Assembly (NCBI GenBank): GCA_036309765.1
Contig: JAXJTE010000120.1
Location: 1 to 29,540 of the forward strand
Source of the DNA: Caryophanon sp036309765
GTDB lineage: Bacteria > Bacillota > Bacilli > Bacillales_A > Planococcaceae
Reading direction: 5' to 3'
Length of the DNA: 29,540 nucleotides
The notes beneath the pieces are model-generated. The model saw only the letters and a list, made by a program, of their open reading frames with translations, ran no database searches and was not told the DNA's origin. A program made the position numbers and the translations under genes. Positions within the stretch are counted from its first letter, which is position 1; every line of letters starts with the position of its first letter. Of this stretch, positions 1 through 8,029 are shown in pieces.

Positions 1-2
1 CA

Positions 3-1316
3 CTATCACAACAAATAAAAAATGAGCAAGTGCTAACATTTTTAACAGCAGAGCAATTCCAGCAAAAGCACGATGCGTTTCATGAGCAAGCAGAAGCGAT
101 TTTAGGCATTGCAAAAAATGTCATGACACAAGATCGTGAAGCTGCACAAAAAGCGACAGCGTCCATCATTGCAACATGCTTAGCAGCGGTCATCATCTTC
201 ATCGCAATCGGCGTCTTCGTCAGCTATCGTCTCGGTCGCACAATCGCGAAGCCAATTAACACAATTGCAGCGCGCATGAACGAATTAGCAAATGGCAACT
301 TCGCACTCGCGCCACTTACGTCTACGTCTAAAGACGAAATCGGACAGCTCGTGTACTCAACAAACACAATGGTCACAAAGGTGAAGTCATTATTTGAAGA
401 CGTACAGCAATCGACGCACCACATTGCAAATGTAAGTAATATGATGACAGAAGCGACGGTGCAATCACGTCAAAGCTCAAGCAACGTTGCTGAAATTGCA
501 CACACGAACGCGGAATATGCTGATACACAGCTACATTACTTTGAACAAGCACATAAACAAATGATGCTCGTAACAGAGGAAATCGCAACGATCGAGCAAC
601 AAAGTAATGCGATGCAAGGAACGAATGTGCATACGTTATCGCTTTCTAAACAAGGTGAGCATGTCATTAACGACGTGCTGCGCAACATGGAAGAAATCGA
701 GCAATCGTCACAAAACGTGTCGCAAATTGCGCAAGATTTACAAACATATTCACAAAATGCCGATAGTATGCTGTCACTCATCACAGCCATTTCAGATCAA
801 ACAAACTTGCTTGCACTAAATGCGTCAATTGAAGCAGCGCGTGCAGGTGAAGCAGGAAAAGGCTTTGCGGTCGTTGCGGATGAAGTACGTACACTGGCAG
901 AGCAGTCGCACGAATCTGTTGACCGCGTGCGTGAAGTCGTAAGTCTTATTCATAACGGTACAGCAGCCCTTGCGCAAACGGTGTCGCATAGCCATCGCAA
1001 CGTACTAACAGGGCTCGATACATCAACGAATGCACAGCAAATTTTCCATGAGCTGCACGATTCAATTGAACACTTAACTTCAAACACATCACAAGTCGTG
1101 CAAGCAATCGGTCATATGCGCTCGCTACAAGGCGATTTAGAGTCATCTATTGAGCAATCAAAGGATATTTCATTACATGTACAAAATACGTCTCAGCAAA
1201 CAACAGCCGTTGCACAAGAGCAACTTGCCATTTCAGAGCAGCTTGCGACGTCTGTACAGGAATTTGAGGACATTTCAAAGACGCTATTAACAAACGTACA
1301 GCGCTTTACGGTATAA
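3..1316 (+). CDS. Methyl-accepting chemotaxis protein, 5' end cut by window
   Basis: Transmembrane chemoreceptor that signals to CheA/CheW. The reading frame is open to the window edge, so the N-terminus and most of the extracellular sensor are missing; a GTG at 30 is internal, not a start. The visible part begins with the end of a helical sensor. It continues with a transmembrane segment rich in Ala/Ile/Val (about residues 50-72 of the visible part), a HAMP domain starting at SYRLGRTIAKPI, and a long coiled-coil signalling domain. The highly conserved hairpin tip is intact (DQTNLLALNASIEAARAGE, then GKGFAVVADEVR). Length from HAMP to C-terminus is normal for the family, and a strong terminator follows the stop directly. 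The ligand cannot be inferred. Confidence 0.95.
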   Translation, partial: LSQQIKNEQVLTFLTAEQFQQKHDAFHEQAEAILGIAKNVMTQDREAAQKATASIIATCLAAVIIFIAIGVFVSYRLGRTIAKPINTIAARMNELANGNFALAPLTSTSKDEIGQLVYSTNTMVTKVKSLFEDVQQSTHHIANVSNMMTEATVQSRQSSSNVAEIAHTNAEYADTQLHYFEQAHKQMMLVTEEIATIEQQSNAMQGTNVHTLSLSKQGEHVINDVLRNMEEIEQSSQNVSQIAQDLQTYSQNADSMLSLITAISDQTNLLALNASIEAARAGEAGKGFAVVADEVRTLAEQSHESVDRVREVVSLIHNGTAALAQTVSHSHRNVLTGLDTSTNAQQIFHELHDSIEHLTSNTSQVVQAIGHMRSLQGDLESSIEQSKDISLHVQNTSQQTTAVAQEQLAISEQLATSVQEFEDISKTLLTNVQRFTV

Positions 1317-1320
1317 AAAA

Positions 1321-1357
1321 GCTAGAGTGTGGCATGTTGCCGCGCTCTAGCTTTTTT
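1321..1357 (+). terminator. Intrinsic terminator of the chemoreceptor gene
   Basis: GCTAGAG and CTCTAGC form the base of a stem that continues through G-U pairs to GGC/GCC around an ATGTT loop. It is followed directly by six T. It starts four bases after the chemoreceptor stop codon. Confidence 0.9.
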
Positions 1358-1366
1358 CGTGTATGC

Positions 1367-1402
1367 AAAAAAAACGACTCGCTCACCTCTGAAGCGGGTC
1401 GG
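1367..1402 (-). terminator. Intrinsic terminator of argGH
   Basis: On the minus strand CGACCCGCT pairs with AGCGAGTCG (one G-U) and is followed by eight T. It ends the argG-argH transcript and faces the chemoreceptor terminator. A further 8-bp hairpin (CAGCGTGC/GCACGCTG, 1411-1445) lies between it and the argH stop and has no T-run. Confidence 0.85.
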
Positions 1403-1492
1403 TTATGTAGCAGCGTGCGTTCTCCCTCTGTTTACTAGCACGCTGTAATTCAATTGTGTCTCACAGGACATCATTAATTGATGCAATCATTT

Positions 1493-2866
1493 TTATGAAA
1501 GTAATGCTTTCGCTGTCTGTAATTGGATTTTCACTTGCTCAAAGCCTGTCCCACCTAATGAGTTACGACGACGAACTGCCGCTTCTGGTGCTAACACATC
1601 ATAAATGTCCGCTTCAAGAAGCTCGCTTTCCTTCTTCATTTCTTCAAGTGGTAAGTCAAGTAAGTAAATGCCTTTTTGAATGCATGTAAACACAAGCTTA
1701 CCTGTTACTTCATGCGCTTCACGGAACGGCATCCCTTTTGTTGCTAAGTAGTCCGCTAGCTCTGTTGCGTTTGAGAAGTCTGATTGTACAGCTTGCTCTA
1801 AGCGTGCTGTGTTAATCGTCATCGTGCGCACCATACCTTCAAAGATTTTCAGTGAACCAAGAACCGTTTGCACTGTGTCAAACATGCCTTCTTTGTCCTC
1901 TTGCATATCTTTGTTGTACGTAAGTGGCGTCCCTTTTAATACCGTTAATAAGCCCATTAAGTTACCGTATACGCGACCTGATTTACCGCGAATCAGCTCA
2001 GCCATATCTGGATTTTTCTTTTGTGGCATAATTGAAGAGCCCGTTGAGAATGCATCGTCAAGCTCGATGAATTTAAACTCATCTGTTGACCATAAAATGA
2101 TTTCCTCTGCAAAGCGTGATAAATGAGCCATCATTAATGAAGAATTCGATAAAAATTCAACGATGAAATCACGATCACTTACTGCGTCCATTGAGTTTTG
2201 GTACACTTGTGAGAAGCCGAGTAGCTCCGCAGATTTTAAACGGTCGATTGGGAAAGTCGTCCCTGCCATCGCCCCTGCACCAAGTGGTAAAATGTCAATG
2301 CGCTTTACCGACTCGGTGAAACGTTGCTTATCGCGCTCTAGCATCCAGAAGTACGCCATTAAATGATGTGCAAACGAAATCGGTTGCGCACGTTGTAAAT
2401 GCGTATAGCCTGGTGCGATTGTTTCAACATTTTGCTCCGCTTTTTCTAAAATTGTCGCTTGGAAGTTTTCGATTAAGTCGATTACTTCTGCTACGCGTTT
2501 TTTTAGGAAAAGGTGCATGTCTGTTGCCACTTGGTCGTTACGGCTACGTCCTGTATGCAGTTTGCCGCCTACTGGTCCGATTAAATCAATAAGCATTTTT
2601 TCAAGGTTTAAGTGAATGTCCTCATTTGCTACTGTAAACTCAAGCTCTCCAGCCTCTGCCTTCGTATTAAGCTCGCGTAAGCCACCAAGAATTTTCTCTA
2701 CATCTTCAGCAGGTAAAATGCCTTGTGCGCCTAACATCGTTACGTGCGCGATTGAACCTTCGATATCTTCCATTACTAATTGTTGGTCAAAGCCAATTGA
2801 TGCGCCAAACTCGTCTACCCAGCTTTCCGCTGACTTTTGGAAACGGCCACCCCATAATTTCGCCAT
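1493..2866 (-). CDS. argH: Argininosuccinate lyase
   Basis: Splits argininosuccinate into arginine and fumarate, the last step of arginine synthesis; cytoplasmic homotetramer. The product is 457 aa, the usual length. It starts MAKLWGGRF, carries the substrate-binding stretch TGRSRNDQVATD and the family signature GSSIMPQKKNP, whose loop holds the catalytic serine. I chose the ATG at 2866 because AGGAG lies 9 nt upstream; a GTG at 2875 in frame abuts the Shine-Dalgarno and cannot be used. It lies 60 bp downstream of argG and is presumably cotranscribed. The leader between the two contains a near-perfect 24-bp inverted repeat. Confidence 0.97.
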   Translation of the reverse strand: MAKLWGGRFQKSAESWVDEFGASIGFDQQLVMEDIEGSIAHVTMLGAQGILPAEDVEKILGGLRELNTKAEAGELEFTVANEDIHLNLEKMLIDLIGPVGGKLHTGRSRNDQVATDMHLFLKKRVAEVIDLIENFQATILEKAEQNVETIAPGYTHLQRAQPISFAHHLMAYFWMLERDKQRFTESVKRIDILPLGAGAMAGTTFPIDRLKSAELLGFSQVYQNSMDAVSDRDFIVEFLSNSSLMMAHLSRFAEEIILWSTDEFKFIELDDAFSTGSSIMPQKKNPDMAELIRGKSGRVYGNLMGLLTVLKGTPLTYNKDMQEDKEGMFDTVQTVLGSLKIFEGMVRTMTINTARLEQAVQSDFSNATELADYLATKGMPFREAHEVTGKLVFTCIQKGIYLLDLPLEEMKKESELLEADIYDVLAPEAAVRRRNSLGGTGFEQVKIQLQTAKALLS

Positions 2867-2891
2867 TGTGTACACTCCTATTTAAAAGGAA

Positions 2892-2915
2892 GAGCGACTC
2901 GCATGCGAATCGCTC
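2892..2915. repeat. 24-bp inverted repeat between argG and argH
   Basis: GAGCGACTCGCA is followed immediately by TGCGAATCGCTC. The two arms are complementary at 11 of 12 positions, with no spacer. It lies between the argG stop and the argH Shine-Dalgarno. No T-run follows on the minus strand, so it is not a full terminator; an RNA processing or stabilising hairpin is possible. Confidence 0.6.
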
Positions 2916-2926
2916 ACTCCAAATCA

Positions 2927-4126
2927 TTATTTGTTGTTTTTTGCTACTTCTGCTGCTACAACTGTTGGCATACCGAATAATTCGATGAAGCCCACTGCTG
3001 ATGCGTGGTTGAATTGGTCATGTTTAGAGTACGTTGCAAGCTCTTCAGAATATAAAGAGTTTGGTGATTTACGGCCTTCAACGATTACGTGACCTTTATA
3101 CAGTTTCACACGTACTGTACCGTTAACGTATTGTTGCGTTTCTTTTAAGAACGCTTGTAATGCTGTACGGATTGGGTTGAACCATAAACCGTTATAGATG
3201 ATTTCAGATAATTTGTGCTCGATCATTGGCTTGAAGTGTGCAAGCTCTTTTACAAGTGTAATATCTTCTAATTCTTTATGTGCTGTTAATAATACTTTTG
3301 CACCTGGAATTTCGTATACTTCACGAGATTTAATACCAACTAAACGGTTTTCTACGTGGTCGATACGGCCAATACCGTGTGCGCCTGCTACTGCGTTTAA
3401 TTCTTGAATTAAATCAGCTAATTTCATTTCTTTACCGTTTAAAGAAACTGGTTTACCTGCTACGAATTCGATTTCTACGATTTCAGCTTGGTCTGGTGCA
3501 TTTTCAACAGATACTGTTAAACCGTAAGCTTCTTCTGGTGGTGCTACCCATGGATCTTCCATTACGCCCGCTTCGTTTGCACGGCCCCATAAGTTTTGGT
3601 CGATTGAGAATGGTGAATCAAGCGTTGCAGGAATCGGAACACCGTGCTTTGCAGCGTATTCGATTTCTTCGTCACGGCTCCAGCCCCACTCACGTACTGG
3701 TGCTAACACTTCTAAATCTGGGTTTAATGCTTTAATTGCGATTTCAAAGCGAACTTGGTCGTTCCCTTTACCTGTGCAACCGTGTGCTACAGCGTCTGCG
3801 TTCGTTTCAGTTGCAATTTCAACTAATTTTTTAGAAATTAACGGACGAGATAATGCTGATACTAATGGGTACTTTTGCTCGTACCAAGTGTGACCTTGTA
3901 AAGAAACTAATACGAAGTCTTCTGCGAACTCGTCTTTTGCATCGATCATGTGAGACTCGATTGCGCCAACTTGTAACGCTTTGTTTTTGATGAACTCTAA
4001 GTCTTTTCCTTCACCAACGTCTAGGCATACTGCGATAACGTCCCAACCTTGTTCTTTTAACCATGGAATTGCTACTGATGTATCAAGACCGCCTGAATAT
4101 GCAAGTACTACTTTTTTGTTTGCCAT
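2927..4126 (-). CDS. argG: Argininosuccinate synthase
   Basis: Condenses citrulline and aspartate with ATP to argininosuccinate; cytoplasmic, penultimate step of arginine synthesis. The product is 399 aa, normal for bacterial type 1 enzymes. The N-terminal ATP pyrophosphatase P-loop is AYSGGLDTS (about residues 9-17), and GCTGKGNDQVRFE lies near residue 115. The start is MANKKVVLAYSGG at 4126, with GGAGG 9 nt upstream; the frame stays open upstream but without another Shine-Dalgarno. First gene of argG-argH. A good sigma-A promoter lies about 65 nt upstream. Confidence 0.97.
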   Translation of the reverse strand: MANKKVVLAYSGGLDTSVAIPWLKEQGWDVIAVCLDVGEGKDLEFIKNKALQVGAIESHMIDAKDEFAEDFVLVSLQGHTWYEQKYPLVSALSRPLISKKLVEIATETNADAVAHGCTGKGNDQVRFEIAIKALNPDLEVLAPVREWGWSRDEEIEYAAKHGVPIPATLDSPFSIDQNLWGRANEAGVMEDPWVAPPEEAYGLTVSVENAPDQAEIVEIEFVAGKPVSLNGKEMKLADLIQELNAVAGAHGIGRIDHVENRLVGIKSREVYEIPGAKVLLTAHKELEDITLVKELAHFKPMIEHKLSEIIYNGLWFNPIRTALQAFLKETQQYVNGTVRVKLYKGHVIVEGRKSPNSLYSEELATYSKHDQFNHASAVGFIELFGMPTVVAAEVAKNNK

Positions 4127-4197
4127 AATAATATTGCCTCCAACTTTATATGTGATTTCATGTATGTTTATACGTTTTTTTAAAACTTTATACACGA

Positions 4198-4226
4198 ATA
4201 ATAGCATGTAATAAAAATAAGTTCAA
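4198..4226 (-). promoter_or_regulatory. argGH promoter with possible ArgR half-sites
   Basis: On the minus strand TTGAAC and TATTAT are separated by 17 nt, a good sigma-A promoter that would start transcription near 4191. The bases over the -10 (CACGAATAATA on the plus strand) and the stretch CATGAAATCACAT at about 4155-4167 (minus strand) resemble one half of Bacillus ARG boxes. The ArgR suggestion is inference from pathway and weak motif match. The remainder of the 4227-4465 interval holds no gene I can see. Confidence 0.65.
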
Positions 4227-4465
4227 GTGTATTTTTATAAAAAAACAAATTTTTCGTTCATAAAAATGACACGTAAAAACAGTGATACAACTCCTACTCG
4301 TTTGCGCTTTATTTTTCTACAATATGCACGCTTCATATAAAGCCGCACCCGTTACATTTTATGCATATATAGAGCAAATGTATTTTAAGGCTTTGTCAGT
4401 CGGTTCTTCACATCGAGCCGAGTTCCACTTATAAATTTTAATCACCCTTTATATCCATTTAAAGA

Positions 4466-4503
4466 AGCTGTGTGCATCATCAATGTTGACAACGCACACA
4501 GCT
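4466..4503 (-). terminator. Hairpin ending the yqjP-yqjQ-7TM unit
   Basis: AGCTGTGTGC and GCACACAGCT form a perfect 10-bp stem with an 18-nt loop. It lies 15 bp after the stop of the membrane protein gene. The following minus-strand sequence (TCTTTAAATGG) is only weakly T-rich, so termination may be partial. Confidence 0.6.
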
Positions 4504-4518
4504 CCTTTGCTCGCTCAT

Positions 4519-5205
4519 TTAATTTTCCTGCTGCTGTGCGCGGTCTTTATTCGGAAATCCGTATCGCAGTCTACGTGTATAACGCTTCGTCATGAATAGC
4601 GTCACGATAAATAATAGCTCGGCTACATTTAACCATACATCGCTCATCGCGGGTAATGGCATGATGTTGAGTATCGTTATACCAACTACGCCGACGAAAA
4701 ACCAAAGCCATTTATATTTTAGCCACATGCTAATGCTACAAATAAGTAACGCTACTGTGACGAATAACAGCATGACTGGAATTTGAATGCTTGGATCCTC
4801 ATAGCGCAGCACACCGTAATCATTTACGACGTATAGCTCTAGCTCGCGAACCGATAAAATCATCTCAATGCTCATCAGCACAAGTGTATACAAGACGACT
4901 AATAAAAATACGTAATTTCGCTGTGCCCATTCGATGTTCGCCTCGCGCAAAATGGCCACCGAAAAAATGACGAGCAGTGGTGTTACAAGTGCCTGCAATA
5001 CAAAACGCATGTAATTCATATAATATAGCGTTTCACCTTCACCCACCCAATTGCCGATGAACATGACTGCACTATCATAAGCAAGCGCAATTAATATGAC
5101 GTATAGCACGTTACTCCATACGAAGCGCGGTTCCGCTCGCTGTAGCAACCAAATGATTAACCCCATATATACGACGGCGATTATACCGTACAAAATGGCA
5201 TCCAT
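4519..5205 (-). CDS. Seven-helix integral membrane protein, function unknown
   Basis: I do not recognise the family. The product is 228 aa from the ATG at 5205, chosen because AAGGAGGT sits about 6 nt upstream; the frame continues 12 codons further without a ribosome binding site. It is almost entirely hydrophobic, with about seven predicted membrane helices separated by short loops. A soluble loop rich in acidic residues lies mid-protein (SVRELELYVVNDYGVLRYED). The C-terminal tail is basic and then polar (KRYTRRLRYGFPNKDRAQQQ), suggesting a cytoplasmic C-terminus. It lies 69 bp after the yqjQ-like SDR gene without an intervening terminator, so cotranscription is likely. No catalytic motif is evident. 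Confidence 0.8.
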   Translation of the reverse strand: MDAILYGIIAVVYMGLIIWLLQRAEPRFVWSNVLYVILIALAYDSAVMFIGNWVGEGETLYYMNYMRFVLQALVTPLLVIFSVAILREANIEWAQRNYVFLLVVLYTLVLMSIEMILSVRELELYVVNDYGVLRYEDPSIQIPVMLLFVTVALLICSISMWLKYKWLWFFVGVVGITILNIMPLPAMSDVWLNVAELLFIVTLFMTKRYTRRLRYGFPNKDRAQQQEN

Positions 5206-5274
5206 ACCGTCACCTCCTTCATTCATACATCCCTCTTTCATTTTCCACGACGAAAACGAAAAAACAACTAAAAT

Positions 5275-6015
5275 TTATTTTTTTTCGAAAAAAGGCTTCG
5301 CTACTTTCTCAAATAGCGCAGGCGCAATCGCATATAGTTTGCTCGATAAGCCCATAACGCGTGGCAAGTTCACTTCGCGCTTCTTCGTACGCATGAGCTT
5401 CACAATTTCATCTGCGACTACTTCTGGTGACAATAGGAAGCGTCCAAGCGATTGCTTATAGCGACCGCTCTTGTCGACGTGGTCAATAAACGGCGTATCA
5501 ATCGGTCCAGGATGAATAGCACTCACAATGATGCCATCCTCTTGTAGCTCCATGCGCAAGCCGTTCACGTAACCGACGATCGCAAATTTCGTTGCGGCAT
5601 ACACGCTCGCTTTTGGCGTCGGTACTTTCCCTGCTTGTGAGCCAACGAAAATGAGTTGACTGCCGCGTGACATGTTGTGTGCAAGTGCGCGAACGAAATG
5701 CATCGGCGCACGCACGTTGACGTCTAGCATCGCATCCATGTCGTCGTGTGACATGGTCGCAGCCGTTTGAAATGTGCCGACACCTGCTGAAAAAATGATG
5801 ACGTCTAGCGGTGGCAACGCTTGTGCAACGTGAGCAATAGCAGTCGGCTCGCGCAAATCTGCTTCAATCGCAATCGCACCGAGCTTTGTCAGCGTCGCCA
5901 ATGTGCTTGCATTGCGCCCTGTTGCGTACACGGTATGCCCCGCTTCGATGCATCGTTTCGCAACGAGTAAACCAACGCCACTCGTTGCACCTGTAATGAA
6001 AATTATTTTGTTCAT
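5275..6015 (-). CDS. yqjQ: Short-chain dehydrogenase/reductase, YqjQ-like
   Basis: NAD(P)-dependent oxidoreductase of the classical SDR family; substrate unknown. The product is 246 aa. The cofactor motif TGATSGVG lies at residues 8-15. An FSAGVG stretch replaces the usual NNAG (about 75-80). The catalytic Ser is in FVGSQAG, and the Tyr/Lys pair in YAATK. The post-catalytic HPGPIDTPF motif is present. The start is three bases after the stop of the MBL gene, and its Shine-Dalgarno (AGGGTG) lies inside that gene, so translation is probably coupled. Order and orientation next to proI and the MBL gene match B. subtilis yqjO(proI)-yqjP-yqjQ, which is why I use the symbol. Confidence 0.9.
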   Translation of the reverse strand: MNKIIFITGATSGVGLLVAKRCIEAGHTVYATGRNASTLATLTKLGAIAIEADLREPTAIAHVAQALPPLDVIIFSAGVGTFQTAATMSHDDMDAMLDVNVRAPMHFVRALAHNMSRGSQLIFVGSQAGKVPTPKASVYAATKFAIVGYVNGLRMELQEDGIIVSAIHPGPIDTPFIDHVDKSGRYKQSLGRFLLSPEVVADEIVKLMRTKKREVNLPRVMGLSSKLYAIAPALFEKVAKPFFEKK

Positions 6016-6018
6016 AAT

Positions 6019-6963
6019 TCACCCTATTAATGTGTAATAAATTTGTTGTGCGTTGTGCTGCTTAATCTGTTGCTGCTGCACTAAATAATCAAGCTGCCCA
6101 ATCGTTTCAGATAATGTCAATGCCGGCTGCTTCTCAAACACCGGACCAAACAGCAGTTTCGCAAGCTGAGGTGCGCTATATGCATCCTCCGCTTTAAACA
6201 ACTGAAGCAGCTTCATCGCGCGGTCGTGCTGCTGCTTGCGAATCCCTTTAATGCGCGCAGCTACATCTTGTATCGGCTGCCCATGCCCAGTATAAAGCGT
6301 ATCGATGTGCAGCGTATTCACATGCGCCAGCGATTCATGGTAACGCAGCAGCGATGAATCTCGGCGAAACGACAAATCAAGCGGCGGCTCAATAAACGGG
6401 TTTGGCGTAATCGTATCTAAAATTAAATCCCCGCCGAAGCTGACACCTGTTGCTTCGTTGACATAAATGAAATGGCTTTGGCTATGACCCGGTGTATAAT
6501 GCGCTACAAAGCCTGGCATGCCCGGCACTTCCTGCAAGTGCTGTAGCGGCGTCGTCACCGGCTTCGTACCAAAATGCGGCATGTCTGACGCTAAAAAATC
6601 ACGCAGCATTTGCTCTGCCCCAAAAATGCCGTGCTGCTGCAATAGCTGAATATGATACGCTTCATAATAGGAAAGAAACGCTTCAGTTGGCTGCAAAAAA
6701 TGATTGCAATACGCATGACCGATAACGTTTGCTCGCTCAAACAAATCGACGAGCCCACAATGATCCGGATGGTGATGCGTCAGTAACACTTGCTCCACGT
6801 CCGCTAACGTATAGCCCCATTCGCGAAGTGCCGCTTCAATTTGCATTTGCCCTTCCTCACTTTTAAAGCCCGCATCAACGACCGTTAACGTATCCCCTTT
6901 TGTAATAAATACGTTGACGACGTTTCGGTAAATGGTCGGTATCGCTACTTGTTTTATTTCCAT
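6019..6963 (-). CDS. yqjP: MBL-fold metallo-hydrolase, YqjP-like
   Basis: Zinc-dependent hydrolase of the metallo-beta-lactamase superfamily; substrate unknown. The product is 314 aa. The metal-binding signature THHHPDHCG is near residue 62, a further histidine lies in YTPGHSQSH, the bridging aspartate in GGDLI, and a final histidine in YTGHGQP. The C-terminal roughly 80 residues form a helical extension common in this subgroup. The ATG at 6963 has AAGGGG 9 nt upstream. First gene of a unit with the SDR and the 7-TM gene; divergent from proI. A palindrome upstream (6984-6997) suggests repression by a TetR-type regulator. Confidence 0.9.
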   Translation of the reverse strand: MEIKQVAIPTIYRNVVNVFITKGDTLTVVDAGFKSEEGQMQIEAALREWGYTLADVEQVLLTHHHPDHCGLVDLFERANVIGHAYCNHFLQPTEAFLSYYEAYHIQLLQQHGIFGAEQMLRDFLASDMPHFGTKPVTTPLQHLQEVPGMPGFVAHYTPGHSQSHFIYVNEATGVSFGGDLILDTITPNPFIEPPLDLSFRRDSSLLRYHESLAHVNTLHIDTLYTGHGQPIQDVAARIKGIRKQQHDRAMKLLQLFKAEDAYSAPQLAKLLFGPVFEKQPALTLSETIGQLDYLVQQQQIKQHNAQQIYYTLIG

Positions 6964-6983
6964 CGTCCTACACCCCTTCGTAC

Positions 6984-6997
6984 TGAATGATCATTCA
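6984..6997. promoter_or_regulatory. 14-bp perfect palindrome, TetR-type operator candidate
   Basis: TGAATGATCATTCA is a perfect inverted repeat 21 bp upstream of yqjP. TGAATGA/TCATTCA half-sites are typical of TetR-family operators in Bacillales, including fatty-acid regulators of the FadR/YsiA type, although those usually have a short spacer. It lies upstream of the proI -35, so yqjP is the likelier target. No TetR gene is present in the window. Confidence 0.6.
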
Positions 6998-7033
6998 TCA
7001 CGATAAGTGTACACGTTTTTTTTGCGTACGTCA

Positions 7034-7063
7034 TTGACGAGCGTTTCGTTGTATTGTTAGTAT
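7034..7063 (+). promoter_or_regulatory. proI promoter
   Basis: TTGACG and TAGTAT are separated by 18 nt. Transcription would start near 7070, only a few bases before the AAGGAGGA ribosome binding site, giving a very short leader. Confidence 0.6.
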
Positions 7064-7088
7064 GACGATAACAAGGAGGAGTTTTTTC

Positions 7089-7892
7089 ATGAACATATTA
7101 TTTATCGGCGCCGGCTCAATGGCTGAAGCGCTACTGCGTGGTTGGGTGCAGCAAGACGTCGTATCATCACAAAACATTTACGTAACGAACCGCTCAAACA
7201 AAGAACGTTTAAACGAGCTACAAACGAAATACGGTGTCAACATTTTTAGCGACAACTTCGCTCAAATGGACGTTATCGTACTTGCGATGAAACCAAAAGA
7301 TGCAGAAACGAGCTTACAAGCCATTCAAGCACATGTTGCCCCGCACACAATCGTCGTATCGGTGCTTGCCGGCATTCCAGTAGCGACAATTGAACGCTTT
7401 ATCGGCAAACGCCCGATTGCACGCGTTATGCCAAACACGTCTGCATCTCTTGGCATGAGTGCAAGCGGTATCGCCTTTAACGACGCAATGACCGACGCGC
7501 AAAAAAAGTACTGCTTAACGCTTGTAGCAGCAGTTGGCAAAGTAGTCGAAGTAACGGAGGAGCAATTGCACGCCGTAACCGCTTTATCTGGCAGTGGCCC
7601 TGCATACATTTATTATATGATGGAAGCGTTCTTTCATGCCGGTGAACAGCTTGGCATCGACAAAGAAACGGTGCGCACGTTAATGATTCAAACCGTAGCA
7701 GGCTCAGCAGCGATGCTCGAAACACTCGGCGAAGAACCAGCTGTATTACGCAAGCAAGTGACATCACCAGGCGGCACGACAGAAGCAGGTATTGGCGTTT
7801 TAGAAGCACATAACGTCAAAGCCGCGATTGAAGCGTGCGTTTACCGCGCAGCTGCTCGCTCAGAGGAACTTGCAAAAGGGACAACTGTATAA
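7089..7892 (+). CDS. proI: Pyrroline-5-carboxylate reductase
   Basis: Reduces 1-pyrroline-5-carboxylate to proline with NAD(P)H, the last step of proline synthesis; cytoplasmic. The product is 267 aa. The N-terminal Rossmann motif is GAGSMAEA (residues 6-13), and the substrate-binding stretch is SGSGPAYIYYMMEA. The family signature runs from TSPGGTTEAGI into the C-terminal helices. The ATG at 7089 is chosen because AAGGAGGA lies 8 nt upstream and the promoter -10 overlaps the upstream alternative at 7062. Single-gene unit with its own terminator. I use proI rather than proC because of synteny with yqjP-yqjQ; paralogues cannot be excluded. Confidence 0.93.
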   Translation: MNILFIGAGSMAEALLRGWVQQDVVSSQNIYVTNRSNKERLNELQTKYGVNIFSDNFAQMDVIVLAMKPKDAETSLQAIQAHVAPHTIVVSVLAGIPVATIERFIGKRPIARVMPNTSASLGMSASGIAFNDAMTDAQKKYCLTLVAAVGKVVEVTEEQLHAVTALSGSGPAYIYYMMEAFFHAGEQLGIDKETVRTLMIQTVAGSAAMLETLGEEPAVLRKQVTSPGGTTEAGIGVLEAHNVKAAIEACVYRAAARSEELAKGTTV

Positions 7893-7900
7893 GCAGCACG

Positions 7901-7934
7901 AAACGCTCAAGGGAAACCTTTGAGCGTTTTTTTA
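7901..7934 (+). terminator. proI terminator
   Basis: AAACGCTCAAGG pairs with CCTTTGAGCGTTT (one bulged base) around a GAAA loop, running into seven T. It starts eight bases after the proI stop. Confidence 0.9.
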
Positions 7935-8029
7935 CGAATAATTAATAAATTTGAGACCTTCCCTTCATGTAATGCGTATATAGTAAAAAGCAGTATGTTT
8001 GCTGCAATCGACTACAAAGGGGAATTTCA

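Noticed and set aside
1456..1689. Plus-strand frame across the argH 3' end
   Set aside because: Lies opposite argH, has no ribosome binding site and yields no coherent protein; it is a shadow frame.
6492..6725. Plus-strand frame inside yqjP
   Set aside because: Antisense to a clear MBL-fold gene with complete motifs; low-complexity translation and no start signal.
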